This document shows, piece by piece, positions 1 to 7,801 of a DNA stretch of 34,057 bases (within the stretch, counting starts at the first letter, position 1; each line of letters starts with the position of its first letter). The notes under the pieces were generated by a model. The model searched no databases. It saw nothing but the letters and a program-made list of their open reading frames with translations, and was not told the origin of the DNA. Origin of the DNA: an uncultured Bacilli bacterium (lineage in GTDB: Bacteria; Bacillota_I; Bacilli_A; RFN20; CAG-826); assembly GCA_944369075.1 (NCBI GenBank), contig CALVXK010000012.1, forward strand, positions 1 to 34,057. Direction: 5' to 3'. The position numbers and the translations under genes were made by a program.

Positions 1-28
1 CTAAAGTTAATAAATTTTTCTTTTTCAT
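1..28 (-). CDS. 5' end of a divergent lipoprotein paralogue (runs off left edge)
   Basis: Only the first nine codons are inside the window. Read on the minus strand from the ATG at 28, they give MKKKNLLTL, identical base for base to the start of the lipoprotein gene at 1088. An AAGGAG ribosome binding site lies about 13 nt upstream of the ATG, the same unusually long spacing as in the other copy. The lysine-rich start fits the n-region of a signal peptide. I infer a second member of the same lipoprotein family; nothing beyond the start can be seen. Confidence 0.75.
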
Positions 29-77
29 AAATTAATTTAATCTCCTTAATGTAAAAAGAAAGTTTCTATTAAATAAG
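1..77 (-). repeat. 77-bp perfect inverted repeat, left copy
   Basis: Bases 1-77 are the exact reverse complement of 1039-1115. The repeat holds 5' leader, ribosome binding site, start codon and first nine codons of a lipoprotein gene. Identity ends abruptly at 77; the left end may continue beyond the window. Confidence 0.97.
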
Positions 78-1038
78 TAATATAACCACTAGTATAAATT
101 TGACTTCAGTGATTAGTAAACCTATCTAATCTAATTGTCCTCTTCCATATTATTTACTCTTTTAATTGACAAATTAGAGATAACAATTTTCTTAAGAAGA
201 TTAAATTAATTTTATGTATTTCTATTTAATTAATAGCAGTTTGTGAACCAAAGAAAATAACAATTATTAATCGCTATCTAACTAGTTTAATTAAAATCAA
301 CTCTTGGTTGATTTTAATCTTCTTAGCAACTTGCTAAGAAGTAACAAAGATAACTTAAGACAATATAATAAATAGTTATCAATTCATGTAGATAGTTATC
401 TTTGTTTAAACTTTTTTAAATAAAGCAATAACTATTACATCTTTAATCCACTCTTTCTTAATTAATTAAGTAGATAATACATTAATTAATTCTTTCTAAT
501 TAAGATTATCGTTAAATTAATTTATCTAAATAATGATTTAATAAGTAGTTATAACAATAACAAGTAAACCATTATTTATTTTAATTAATTTTTCGATAAC
601 AAAAAGAGTTACGTTCCATAACGACACCTATATAATACTATCAAAGTTTCTATTATGCAATACATTTTTACTAATTTTCTACTAGTGTCACTTTAAGACT
701 ACTTTTGTAGGTATTCTTTGATTTCTTTTAATTCATGTCTTTCTAAAGAAAGACAAAGATTTAGAGATCAAAGAATATTAACTTTTATTAGTATACAATA
801 ATTAGTCAAAATTAAAAAAAGTTTCTATTATAAAATTTTCTAAACAGCCAATTTTAGTAGGTTTTACTACTAAAAATGACAATTTATCTTTAACTAGGGT
901 TACTATTTTTTTCAAATTTTTCGTACAGCTATAAATAAGATTGTATTTTTCAATTCAAAGGAAACGATTTTAGTTTTTGGGCAGAAAAGTTAACAATTAT
1001 TGATTTTTGATATATAAATTTTTCTTTTTCTTCTAACC
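78..1038. other. Hairpin-rich non-coding spacer between divergent lipoprotein genes
   Basis: About 960 bases with no convincing gene. It holds several perfect inverted repeats: 290-300/308-318 (11 bp); 319-329/331-341 (11 bp, 1-nt centre, 23-bp near-palindrome CTTCTTAGCAA-C-TTGCTAAGAAG); 343-355/394-406 (13 bp); 712-722/767-777 (11 bp) enclosing 737-743/748-754; and 852-860/867-875 (9 bp). The motif AGTTTCTATTA recurs near 62, 643 and 820. These could be transcript hairpins, protein-binding sites or remnants of older genes. No known RNA family was recognised. Confidence 0.6.
990..1018 (+). promoter_or_regulatory. Probable sigma-A promoter of the 1104-residue lipoprotein gene
   Basis: TTAACA at 990-995, a 17-nt spacer, then TATAAA at 1013-1018, about 70 nt before the start codon. 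It sits just outside the 77-bp repeat, so the two divergent genes do not share it. On the other strand a comparable TTTACT-18-TATACT pair lies near 88-117. Confidence 0.5.
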
Positions 1039-1115
1039 CTTATTTAATAGAAACTTTCTTTTTACATTAAGGAGATTAAATTAATTTATGAAAAAGAAAA
1101 ATTTATTAACTTTAG
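1039..1115 (+). repeat. 77-bp perfect inverted repeat, right copy
   Basis: Exact reverse complement of bases 1-77. It covers the transcript leader, the AAGGAG site and the first nine codons of the gene at 1088. This suggests recent duplication or gene conversion between the two divergent genes. Confidence 0.97.
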
Positions 1116-4100
1116 GAGCTTTATGCTTATCCTTAGGTTTAGTTGTTTCTTCTTGTAATCAAACAACTACTCCAGGAACTCCAGGCGAACCAGGAGAGCC
1201 AGGTGAACCAGGACAACCAGGTAAAGATGGTGCAGATGGTAAAACTTATGTTGATGTAATTATTCAAAAAGGCGCAGTCGAAAATGGTACAGTAAAACAA
1301 GATGTTTACTTTGTAACAGAAGGCGCTCATGATAAAATTACATTTACTTTTGAGCCAAGCAATGAAGACGAAAACATTCTTATTAATTTCGAAATTAATG
1401 GCCAACCTGTAACAGATTTTACTCCAGGATCATTAACATACACAATCGCTGATGCTGATGTCTACAGAGGTTCAATTCAAATTACAAACGGTGAATTTAC
1501 TTCTGTCGAAGGTTATGGTCAAAAACTTTTAGATGATGCTGTCAAAGAAATCTTAAAATCAGATAAGTCATTAGACTTAGTAGACTCCAATAGCACACCA
1601 TTCCTTGACCATGATAAAAAAGAATATGTTGAAAATGAATATTCATTAGATGCTACTTCTTCTGTTCAAGATGTTTACAATGATGCTAGTGACGCTGTTG
1701 CTGAAGCAGTCGAAAGCGCATTAAAAGATCATAAAGACGATGTTAAAGCTCAATTAGAAGCAATTGAAACAACAGCTACTGCTGAAGTTACAAAAATTCA
1801 AGACGCTTACAAAAAAGCAGTTGAAGATGCAAAAGTTGTAGCTAAGGAAGATTTATCAGATTTAAGTGACGAATTAACAAGGGAAGAATTTGCTGAAGAA
1901 GATCAAAAAGCTCAATTAGAATCATTCGAAGCTAAAATCGATGCTGCTACTACTATTCAAGGTTTAGGACAAGTTATTAATGGTTCTGAATTAGAAGGCA
2001 CAAATGATACTGGTGATGCAGAAGCTAATTCATTCTATAACTTAAAAAATATTGCTTATAGCGAAATTGACGCAGCATTAGAAAGTGTTATTGGATACGA
2101 AGAAGATTTAGAAGATAACGAAGCATTATTAAATTCTTTGAAAACTTGGGGCGTTGATACAACCAAATTACCATCTGCTATCGCTGAAGAACACTATAAA
2201 ATCGTTTCCAAAGCTACTGAAATCAAATGGGTTGAAGATAAAACAAATGGTAATCATACAGATTTAGGTTATGCTGGTGCAGAAGCTATTGAAGGTTCTG
2301 TTACAAACATTAAAGATACATTACTCGAAAACATTAAAGCTAAATACCATAAAGAAATCAATGAATCAAAAGCGTTAGCAGATTCAGAATCAACAAAAAC
2401 TGCATTACTCGGTGTTGTTGATACAGCAATTTCTAACTTTGCTAATGCAGATACTAACCAAACACTTATGGGATTAGACCAATATGTTGGTACTGGTGTC
2501 GAAGGCTTCTCAAAAGAATCAGCTGGCGGCAAAACAATTACAGATGCTAAAACTGTTAACTTAATTGGCTATATTGAATATTGCTTAGCACAACCTGTTA
2601 ATGGTTCTGTTAATACTGCATTTATGCAAGAAAGATTACAAGCTGCTAAGACTGAGGTTTTATCTCAATTAAAAACTGCAAAAGATGCAATTAAAGATTC
2701 TTTATATCTTGAATTAACATCATATTCTACAGTAAATAAAGTTAGTTATGTTGAAAATAGAACTATTAGTAAAAAAGGCTCTATCTCTTCTACAGTTGTT
2801 AATCCATTCTTTGCAACTAAAACAGAAGAAACAAATTCAGGCTTTGAAGTAACAGGAAAAACTGAAACTACAGCAGTCGAACCAGTTGATGTTAAGAACT
2901 CAAATGGGGTTGCTCAAGAAACAAAACCAACATACAATCTCAATGATTGGTACAACGTTTTAACAAAATGTGAAGTTACTCCTGAAGAAGGTAATTATGG
3001 TACCCTTTATATTCAAGAATGGGCAAACGATCACACTTCTGATTTTAAGAAGATTTACGTTGATGGATTAAAATTATTAAAAGAAAAATTATCAGGTGCA
3101 AAAGCAACTTCATCTAGTGATGCAGAAAACGCAACAGGTGTCTTAGGTGCTATTTCAACTTCAGGATTAAAAGGTTCATTCGTTAAAGGCGAAGATTCTT
3201 GGAGTCAAGTTACTGGCGATGATTATGATTATGTAACAGCTGGTAAACTTGAAACTCAATGGGAAAATATCAATAAGAGTTTAACTTCAACTACCGAAGA
3301 TTCCAAAATTACCAAAGCTGAAGATATCGTTTCATTCGCTGACGGCGTTAAAGAAAACATCGATTCTCTAGTTGCATTAAATGATGGATTCAAAGCATGG
3401 TTTGCAGGAAGTAAAGTTGAAGGTACTGATGTTTATACAGGTGGTATTATCAACAAAGACTTGGCTTACAAGAAATATTTTGATGGAACTACATCCTCTT
3501 TAAGAAAAGCATTTAACGCAGAATTAAATGCTGCATTAAAAGGTGAAGTTACAGAAGTTAGTGTCAAATCATGGACAAAATCAAATAATTTAAATAAATT
3601 ATATGAAGCTGACGTTGCTGAATACCTTGAAAATGCTAAAGAAATTTTAGCTCAAAAGAAAGATGCAATAATTGCTAATAATGCAAGTGTCACAGAAGTT
3701 CCAGCAATTAACAGCGTTTATAATTCATATATTTCATTTGTTGGCCACAAACTAGGTAAAGACAGCCAAGGTAATTGGGTAGTTGATGATGCAAAAGGTA
3801 CATATTCAGGATATCTTTGCAAAACAATTGCTAGTGTTGATACATGGTTAAAAGACGCTGGTGAAGCATTAACTAATAAAAAAGTTAGTTTAAGCCCAGC
3901 TGTTGAAATAGAAACTACTAATTCAACGACATATACACCAGCAGGTTCGACAGATTCATATAGTTGGCAAAATAATAAAGATTTTGCATTAAGTGCTGAA
4001 GAAGTTACTAAAGAAGATAAAACAACATATACTCTTTATACAGCTACAGGTACTGCTATTGCTCAACCAAAAGATAACAAGGCTGTTAATGCTTTCTGGG

Positions 4101-4402
4101 GCACTTCAGTAGAAGAAAACTCTAAAGTATATGTATTACAATTACACTTTGCTGCTGATACAAAACTTAAAACAGGTTATGTTGATACAGTTGGAACTGC
4201 TTTAGGTTCAGTTGGTGGTTCTGGTGTAACACAAGTTAAACAAAAAGATGTTGGTAGTGATGGCTCAATTACATTCGTTGTTGGTGCTGGAAAATTGAGC
4301 GATGAACTTGATTATACTGACAACGTATTAGCAATTGAAGTTTTAGGAGCCGATGGAAGCGTTGTTGCAACATATTACTTCGATGCATCTAATTTAAAAT
4401 AA
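1088..4402 (+). CDS. Large lipoprotein with collagen-like Gly-X-Y stretch
   Basis: A secreted, lipid-anchored surface protein of 1104 residues; function unknown. Residues 1-22 form a lipoprotein signal peptide (MKKK n-region, hydrophobic core) ending in the lipobox VSSC, with Cys23 as the predicted lipid-modified residue. A Thr/Pro linker leads into Gly-X-Y triplets at about residues 30-51 (PGEPGEPGEPGQPG type). The rest is long, acidic, Ala/Glu/Lys-rich and largely helical (about 145-560), with more Ser/Thr-rich, probably beta-rich parts toward the C-terminus. No enzymatic motif was recognised. The start is supported by AAGGAG 13 nt upstream and by the identical start of the divergent paralogue. 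A strong terminator follows. Base composition is less AT-extreme than in neighbouring minus-strand genes, as expected for a highly expressed surface protein. An adhesin or structural role is only a guess. Confidence 0.85.
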   Translation: MKKKNLLTLGALCLSLGLVVSSCNQTTTPGTPGEPGEPGEPGQPGKDGADGKTYVDVIIQKGAVENGTVKQDVYFVTEGAHDKITFTFEPSNEDENILINFEINGQPVTDFTPGSLTYTIADADVYRGSIQITNGEFTSVEGYGQKLLDDAVKEILKSDKSLDLVDSNSTPFLDHDKKEYVENEYSLDATSSVQDVYNDASDAVAEAVESALKDHKDDVKAQLEAIETTATAEVTKIQDAYKKAVEDAKVVAKEDLSDLSDELTREEFAEEDQKAQLESFEAKIDAATTIQGLGQVINGSELEGTNDTGDAEANSFYNLKNIAYSEIDAALESVIGYEEDLEDNEALLNSLKTWGVDTTKLPSAIAEEHYKIVSKATEIKWVEDKTNGNHTDLGYAGAEAIEGSVTNIKDTLLENIKAKYHKEINESKALADSESTKTALLGVVDTAISNFANADTNQTLMGLDQYVGTGVEGFSKESAGGKTITDAKTVNLIGYIEYCLAQPVNGSVNTAFMQERLQAAKTEVLSQLKTAKDAIKDSLYLELTSYSTVNKVSYVENRTISKKGSISSTVVNPFFATKTEETNSGFEVTGKTETTAVEPVDVKNSNGVAQETKPTYNLNDWYNVLTKCEVTPEEGNYGTLYIQEWANDHTSDFKKIYVDGLKLLKEKLSGAKATSSSDAENATGVLGAISTSGLKGSFVKGEDSWSQVTGDDYDYVTAGKLETQWENINKSLTSTTEDSKITKAEDIVSFADGVKENIDSLVALNDGFKAWFAGSKVEGTDVYTGGIINKDLAYKKYFDGTTSSLRKAFNAELNAALKGEVTEVSVKSWTKSNNLNKLYEADVAEYLENAKEILAQKKDAIIANNASVTEVPAINSVYNSYISFVGHKLGKDSQGNWVVDDAKGTYSGYLCKTIASVDTWLKDAGEALTNKKVSLSPAVEIETTNSTTYTPAGSTDSYSWQNNKDFALSAEEVTKEDKTTYTLYTATGTAIAQPKDNKAVNAFWGTSVEENSKVYVLQLHFAADTKLKTGYVDTVGTALGSVGGSGVTQVKQKDVGSDGSITFVVGAGKLSDELDYTDNVLAIEVLGADGSVVATYYFDASNLK

Positions 4403-4422
4403 TTAATTAGATAAAGATTATT

Positions 4423-4451
4423 AAAAACAGGAAGTTTTACTTCCTGTTTTT
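4423..4451 (+). terminator. Rho-independent terminator of the lipoprotein gene
   Basis: A 12-bp perfect stem (AAAAACAGGAAG / CTTCCTGTTTTT) with a 5-nt loop, ending in a T-rich run, 21 bases after the stop codon. Confidence 0.9.
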
Positions 4452-4490
4452 ATTTATTTAATAAAGAGATATATGCTTAAAGAATTAATT

Positions 4491-5543
4491 TTAAATGTAA
4501 TCTTCTATGTTCTTAATAGCATCTTCTACACTAATATATTCATTAACGTTAACGCTATTAAATTGATGATTAAAGAATGTTCTTTGTCTTTTAGCGTATT
4601 TAATACTATTACGAATTATTTCTTCTTTGACATTATCTAAATCACTACGAATAAGATTATTATTATCTTTATCGATAAACTCTTTATATCCAATTGCTTT
4701 AAAAGAATTAGAAGAAGAACCATATTTAGTTAAAATAGATTTAACTTCATTAAGTAGTAAGTTATCTTTAAACATTACTTCTTCTACTCTTTCTTTAATC
4801 TTTTGATCTAATATCTCTTTAGAAGGATTAATGTAAATAAATCTAATTAAATCATTAGACTTATTATTAAAATATAGTCTATCTTTACCATTATCATTTA
4901 ACTCATCTTTAGTTAAATGATAATGTTCATTTATATATAAAGATCTAAGTAATCTTTTACGGTTATTATTTCCAATCCTAATAGCATCTTCTTTATCTAG
5001 AAGAAGTAACTTATTAAATAATTCTAGATTACTTAGATCTTTATATTTAGTTTCATAATCTTTTTCTTCTTTATTTATTTGATTATCATCTTCTTTATAG
5101 AGATGATAATCAAATAATGATGCTTTAATATATAATCCGCTACCTCCTACAAATATAAGGTTATAGTTAGATATATATTTTCTTATTAATTCTCTAGATA
5201 TATTTTGATAGAAATAAATATCATTAGATTCATTAGGATATAAGTAATCATAAAGAAGTAATGATTTAGTTCCATCTAAAGAAGAAACTAATTCTAGTTC
5301 TTCTTTAGATGGTTTAGCTGTACCTATATCCATTTCTTTATATATTTGATAAGCATCAAAATTAATGATTTTAGCTTTATTTACTCCTCCTAAATAAGTA
5401 AGTAAAAAAGAAGCTAACTTCGATTTAGAAGAAGCTGTTGGTCCCATAATTACATAGATATGGGTATTATTTTTAGAGTTATCTAATTCTTCAACAAAGT
5501 TTTTGGAATCTAAATCATTTTTAAGTGTTTTAATTAATTTCAT
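4491..5543 (-). CDS. miaA: tRNA dimethylallyltransferase MiaA
   Basis: Transfers a dimethylallyl group to A37 of tRNAs reading UNN codons; MiaB then acts on the product, and miaB lies about 3.6 kb upstream on the same strand. Seen: a P-loop GPTASSKS at about residues 34-41 (family GPTASGKT, so Gly to Ser and Thr to Ser), FDAYQIYKEMDIGTAKP matching the family DSxQVYxGMDIGTAKP with Ser changed to Ala, and GGSGLYIKA. At 350 residues it is slightly longer than the usual ~310, mainly because about 28 residues precede the P-loop. It begins 5 nt after the stop of the preceding gene and lacks a clear Shine-Dalgarno site, so translational coupling is likely. Identity is secure; the altered P-loop positions are conservative. 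Confidence 0.9.
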   Translation of the reverse strand: MKLIKTLKNDLDSKNFVEELDNSKNNTHIYVIMGPTASSKSKLASFLLTYLGGVNKAKIINFDAYQIYKEMDIGTAKPSKEELELVSSLDGTKSLLLYDYLYPNESNDIYFYQNISRELIRKYISNYNLIFVGGSGLYIKASLFDYHLYKEDDNQINKEEKDYETKYKDLSNLELFNKLLLLDKEDAIRIGNNNRKRLLRSLYINEHYHLTKDELNDNGKDRLYFNNKSNDLIRFIYINPSKEILDQKIKERVEEVMFKDNLLLNEVKSILTKYGSSSNSFKAIGYKEFIDKDNNNLIRSDLDNVKEEIIRNSIKYAKRQRTFFNHQFNSVNVNEYISVEDAIKNIEDYI

Positions 5544-5548
5544 TTAAA

Positions 5549-6067
5549 TTACTTATCTTTCTTTTTATTTTTAGGTTCATCACTTAGATCTAAATCTTCA
5601 TTTAATTTAGATTTCTTTTTATTTAAGTATTCTTCTAACTTAGATTTATCTTCTTCACTTAACTTATCACTTGTTTCATTTAATGAATTAGCTAATCTTT
5701 TAATTAAAGATTCTAAAGATTCATTGTTAGCCTTATTACTATTTGTTTCTTCTTTAAAATCATTTTTAATTGTTTTTCTAGAAGAATCGATTAACTCTTT
5801 TAGTTCTTCTTTTAAGTTATTTTTGTTTTCATCATCTAAATCTAGATCATCTAAAATATCTTCAAATGAATCATAATTATCTAATGAGAAATCTGCTTTT
5901 GAAATTGGTATTTCAAAAGCATATACCTTTATCTTATCTTTATTGTTATTACTACTACTATTATTATTACTAGAATTAGATAACTTCTTTAAATCAAAAG
6001 AATAAATGTTCTTACCATTTTCATCTTTTCTTGTATCTATTTTAACTTCGTTTTTCTTTTCTTCCAT
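5549..6067 (-). CDS. Acidic, Asn/Lys-rich hypothetical protein upstream of miaA
   Basis: A 172-residue soluble, highly charged protein of unknown function. It has an Asn/Ser homopolymeric patch at about residues 31-42, a short moderately hydrophobic stretch (KVYAFEIPISKADF, about 47-60), then Asp/Glu/Lys-rich helices likely to form coiled coil, and a Lys-rich tail. No signal peptide or membrane segment. The start is well supported: AAAGGAG lies 6 nt before the ATG. It is the first gene of a two-gene unit with miaA (5-nt gap). The Asn/Lys richness partly reflects the AT-rich genome. No family was recognised. Confidence 0.7.
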   Translation of the reverse strand: MEEKKNEVKIDTRKDENGKNIYSFDLKKLSNSSNNNSSSNNNKDKIKVYAFEIPISKADFSLDNYDSFEDILDDLDLDDENKNNLKEELKELIDSSRKTIKNDFKEETNSNKANNESLESLIKRLANSLNETSDKLSEEDKSKLEEYLNKKKSKLNEDLDLSDEPKNKKKDK

Positions 6068-6174
6068 TTTTTCTCCTTTCTTTTGATTTAATACATTAAT
6101 TTTACAAAAACTTCAGTATTTAGTTAAGTAATATTACTTAGATTCTAAATAATAATTGGTATATCTAATTTTAT

Positions 6175-6205
6175 ACAAATCGATTTGTTACAAATGAATT
6201 TGTAA
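6175..6205. promoter_or_regulatory. Two adjacent palindromes, likely operator
   Basis: ACAAATCGATTTGT (6175-6188) and TTACAAATGAATTTGTAA (6188-6205) share the half-sites ACAAAT/ATTTGT around a 2-nt centre. Their centres are 15 bp apart. They lie between the divergent genes starting at 6067 and 6253, directly upstream of the promoter at 6218-6246. This layout is typical of a dimeric repressor bound at tandem sites; the regulator is unknown. Confidence 0.55.
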
Positions 6206-6217
6206 AAATTTACGGTG

Positions 6218-6246
6218 TTATTTTTAACTTGGTTTTTAAGTATAAT
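6218..6246 (+). promoter_or_regulatory. Promoter placing the transcript start at the ATG
   Basis: TTATTT (6218-6223), 17-nt spacer, TATAAT (6241-6246), then exactly 6 nt to the ATG at 6253. There is no Shine-Dalgarno site. The predicted transcript starts at or beside the A of the ATG. Confidence 0.65.
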
Positions 6247-6252
6247 GGTACT

Positions 6253-7653
6253 ATGTTAAATGAAAATGTATTTATTGGTAGAAAGAAAGAACTTAATGAA
6301 TTAACTAAAGTTTATAAGTCCAATAATTTCGAATCAATTTTAATTTATTGTGTAAGATATGTTGGTAAATCTAGATTAGTTAAAGAATCATTAAACTGTA
6401 TAAATAATAATGTAGTTATCATTTATTTTAATGTTTTAATAGGTACATTAGCTACTAATATAAAAATACTAACAAATATAATAAGAAGATCCTTTAACAA
6501 TAAATACTTAACATTTTATTCACTAGAACAAATACTTGAATTTATATTTGAACAATCTATAACAAAGAAAATTTTCTTTGTTATAGATGAATTTTCTTTC
6601 TTATTAGATTTAGATATCGATACTAAGTCTAAATTAGTTACTTTTATTGATAAATACATTAATGATTCTAAATTAAAGTTAGTTCTAATAACTAGCGATA
6701 CTAAAATAAAGAAGGAAGTAATAAGTTCTAGTTCTACTTTATATAATAGATGCAATCATATAATTTGCTTAGAACCATTTGATTATTATGAATCTTCTTT
6801 GTTTTATAAAAACTATAGCGATGAAGATAAAATAATCGCATATTTAGCATTTGGAGGTTTAGCATTAATTAATAAACAAATCGATTTAAGTTTAACTCCA
6901 TTACAAAACATTAAAAATTTAATAATTGCTAGAAACACTTTATTAGAATTTCTAATAGAAAGAATTACTTTGAAAACAAAAACTCTTCCTTATATAAATT
7001 ATGCTATTTCTCTTATTGCTTAAGGTATAACTAAAAGATCTGATTTAACTTCGGTTCTTAAAAAGAGCGGTAATGATAGAAATTCTTATCTTTTAGATAA
7101 ACTAGAAGAAATGGATATAATCGAAAAATTTACACCAATAAACGATAAATCTAACAAGAAGAAAACTTATTATTCAATAAAAGATAATTGCTTACACTTC
7201 TATTACCGTTATATTTATGGAACCATATGGTCTTATTTAAGATTTGAACCTGATAAGTTTTTTGAAAAGTTAATAAAAGAAGATTTTTATAATGCTTATC
7301 TTCATAATAAGCTAAATGAAATAACCAAATCATTTTTAAATAGAAAAAATCTTAAAAATGAAATTAATCCTCCTATATTAGAAAGCGGAACATATCTTTA
7401 TGAAGATAAGAAAAATAAAGCTAATCAATTATTAAACTGTGTAACTAAAGACCAAAATGGATATGTTTCTTATAAATATATAGTTAGTAACGATAAAGTT
7501 GGTATTAAAGAAATTAATGAAGAAGAAACTAAAATTAAAGACATAAAACAAGACTTTTATAAACTAGGATTTGTTTCTACTAAAGGATTTAACGAAGATA
7601 TTGATAGAAATAAATATAATTTATTTCCTTTAAAAGACTTTTATAAAGATTAA
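6253..7653 (+). pseudogene. DUF234-type archaeal-family ATPase broken by an in-frame TAA
   Basis: Two open stretches (to 7023, and from 7024) are in the same frame and form one typical ATPase of about 467 codons, interrupted only by TAA at 7021-7023. The N-terminal part has a P-loop-like CVRYVGKS (family GRRRVGKT, first Gly replaced by Cys) and Walker B FFVIDEF. The part after the stop begins GITKRSDL and continues through a winged-helix region into KDNCLHFYYRYIY and FEKLIKEDFYNAYL, characteristic of the C-terminal DUF234 nuclease-fold domain. I use the ATG at 6253, not one further upstream, because the TATAAT box ends 6 nt before it and MLNENVFIGRKKEL matches the family start. The second half could restart at ATG 7111 but has no ribosome binding site. 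The damaged P-loop also suggests decay. Readthrough or a sequencing error is possible. Confidence 0.8.
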
Positions 7654-7678
7654 GAGATAAATTTTAGTATACTAATAC

Positions 7679-7716
7679 AATCGGAAGTTTAGTATATTTT
7701 TCCGTTATTTCCGATT
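7679..7716. repeat. 38-bp palindromic repeat, copy 1
   Basis: Begins AATCGGAAGT and ends TTTCCGATT, with 8-bp outer arms (AATCGGAA/TTCCGATT). It lies 25 nt after the broken ATPase gene and upstream of the candidate promoter of the next gene. It aligns without gaps to copy 2 as a direct repeat. Confidence 0.85.
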
Positions 7717-7753
7717 CTAATAGCAAAAATTGAAATTTTATGTTATTATACAC

Positions 7754-7789
7754 TCGGAAGTAAAGGAATAATATCCGTAATTTCCGATT
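7754..7789. repeat. 38-bp palindromic repeat, copy 2, in the leader of the ATPase gene
   Basis: TCGGAA (7754-7759) pairs with TTCCGA (7782-7787). The ribosome binding site GAGG (7792-7795) follows at once. CTCG at 7753-7756 could instead pair with CGAG at 7791-7794 and cover that site. Its reverse complement closely matches copy 3. Confidence 0.85.
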
Positions 7790-7801
7790 GCGAGGATATT
7801 T

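Noticed and set aside
290-880. CRISPR array in the left spacer
   Set aside because: The repeats are unrelated hairpins of different sequence, with no regular repeat-spacer pattern.
1139-1405. Minus-strand 88-codon frame rich in Trp/Ser
   Set aside because: It is the complement of the collagen-like Gly-X-Y coding region and has no ribosome binding site.
6229-6252. Upstream start for the ATPase gene at 6229 (TTG or similar codon)
   Set aside because: That stretch contains the TATAAT promoter box, and the family sequence begins at the ATG at 6253.
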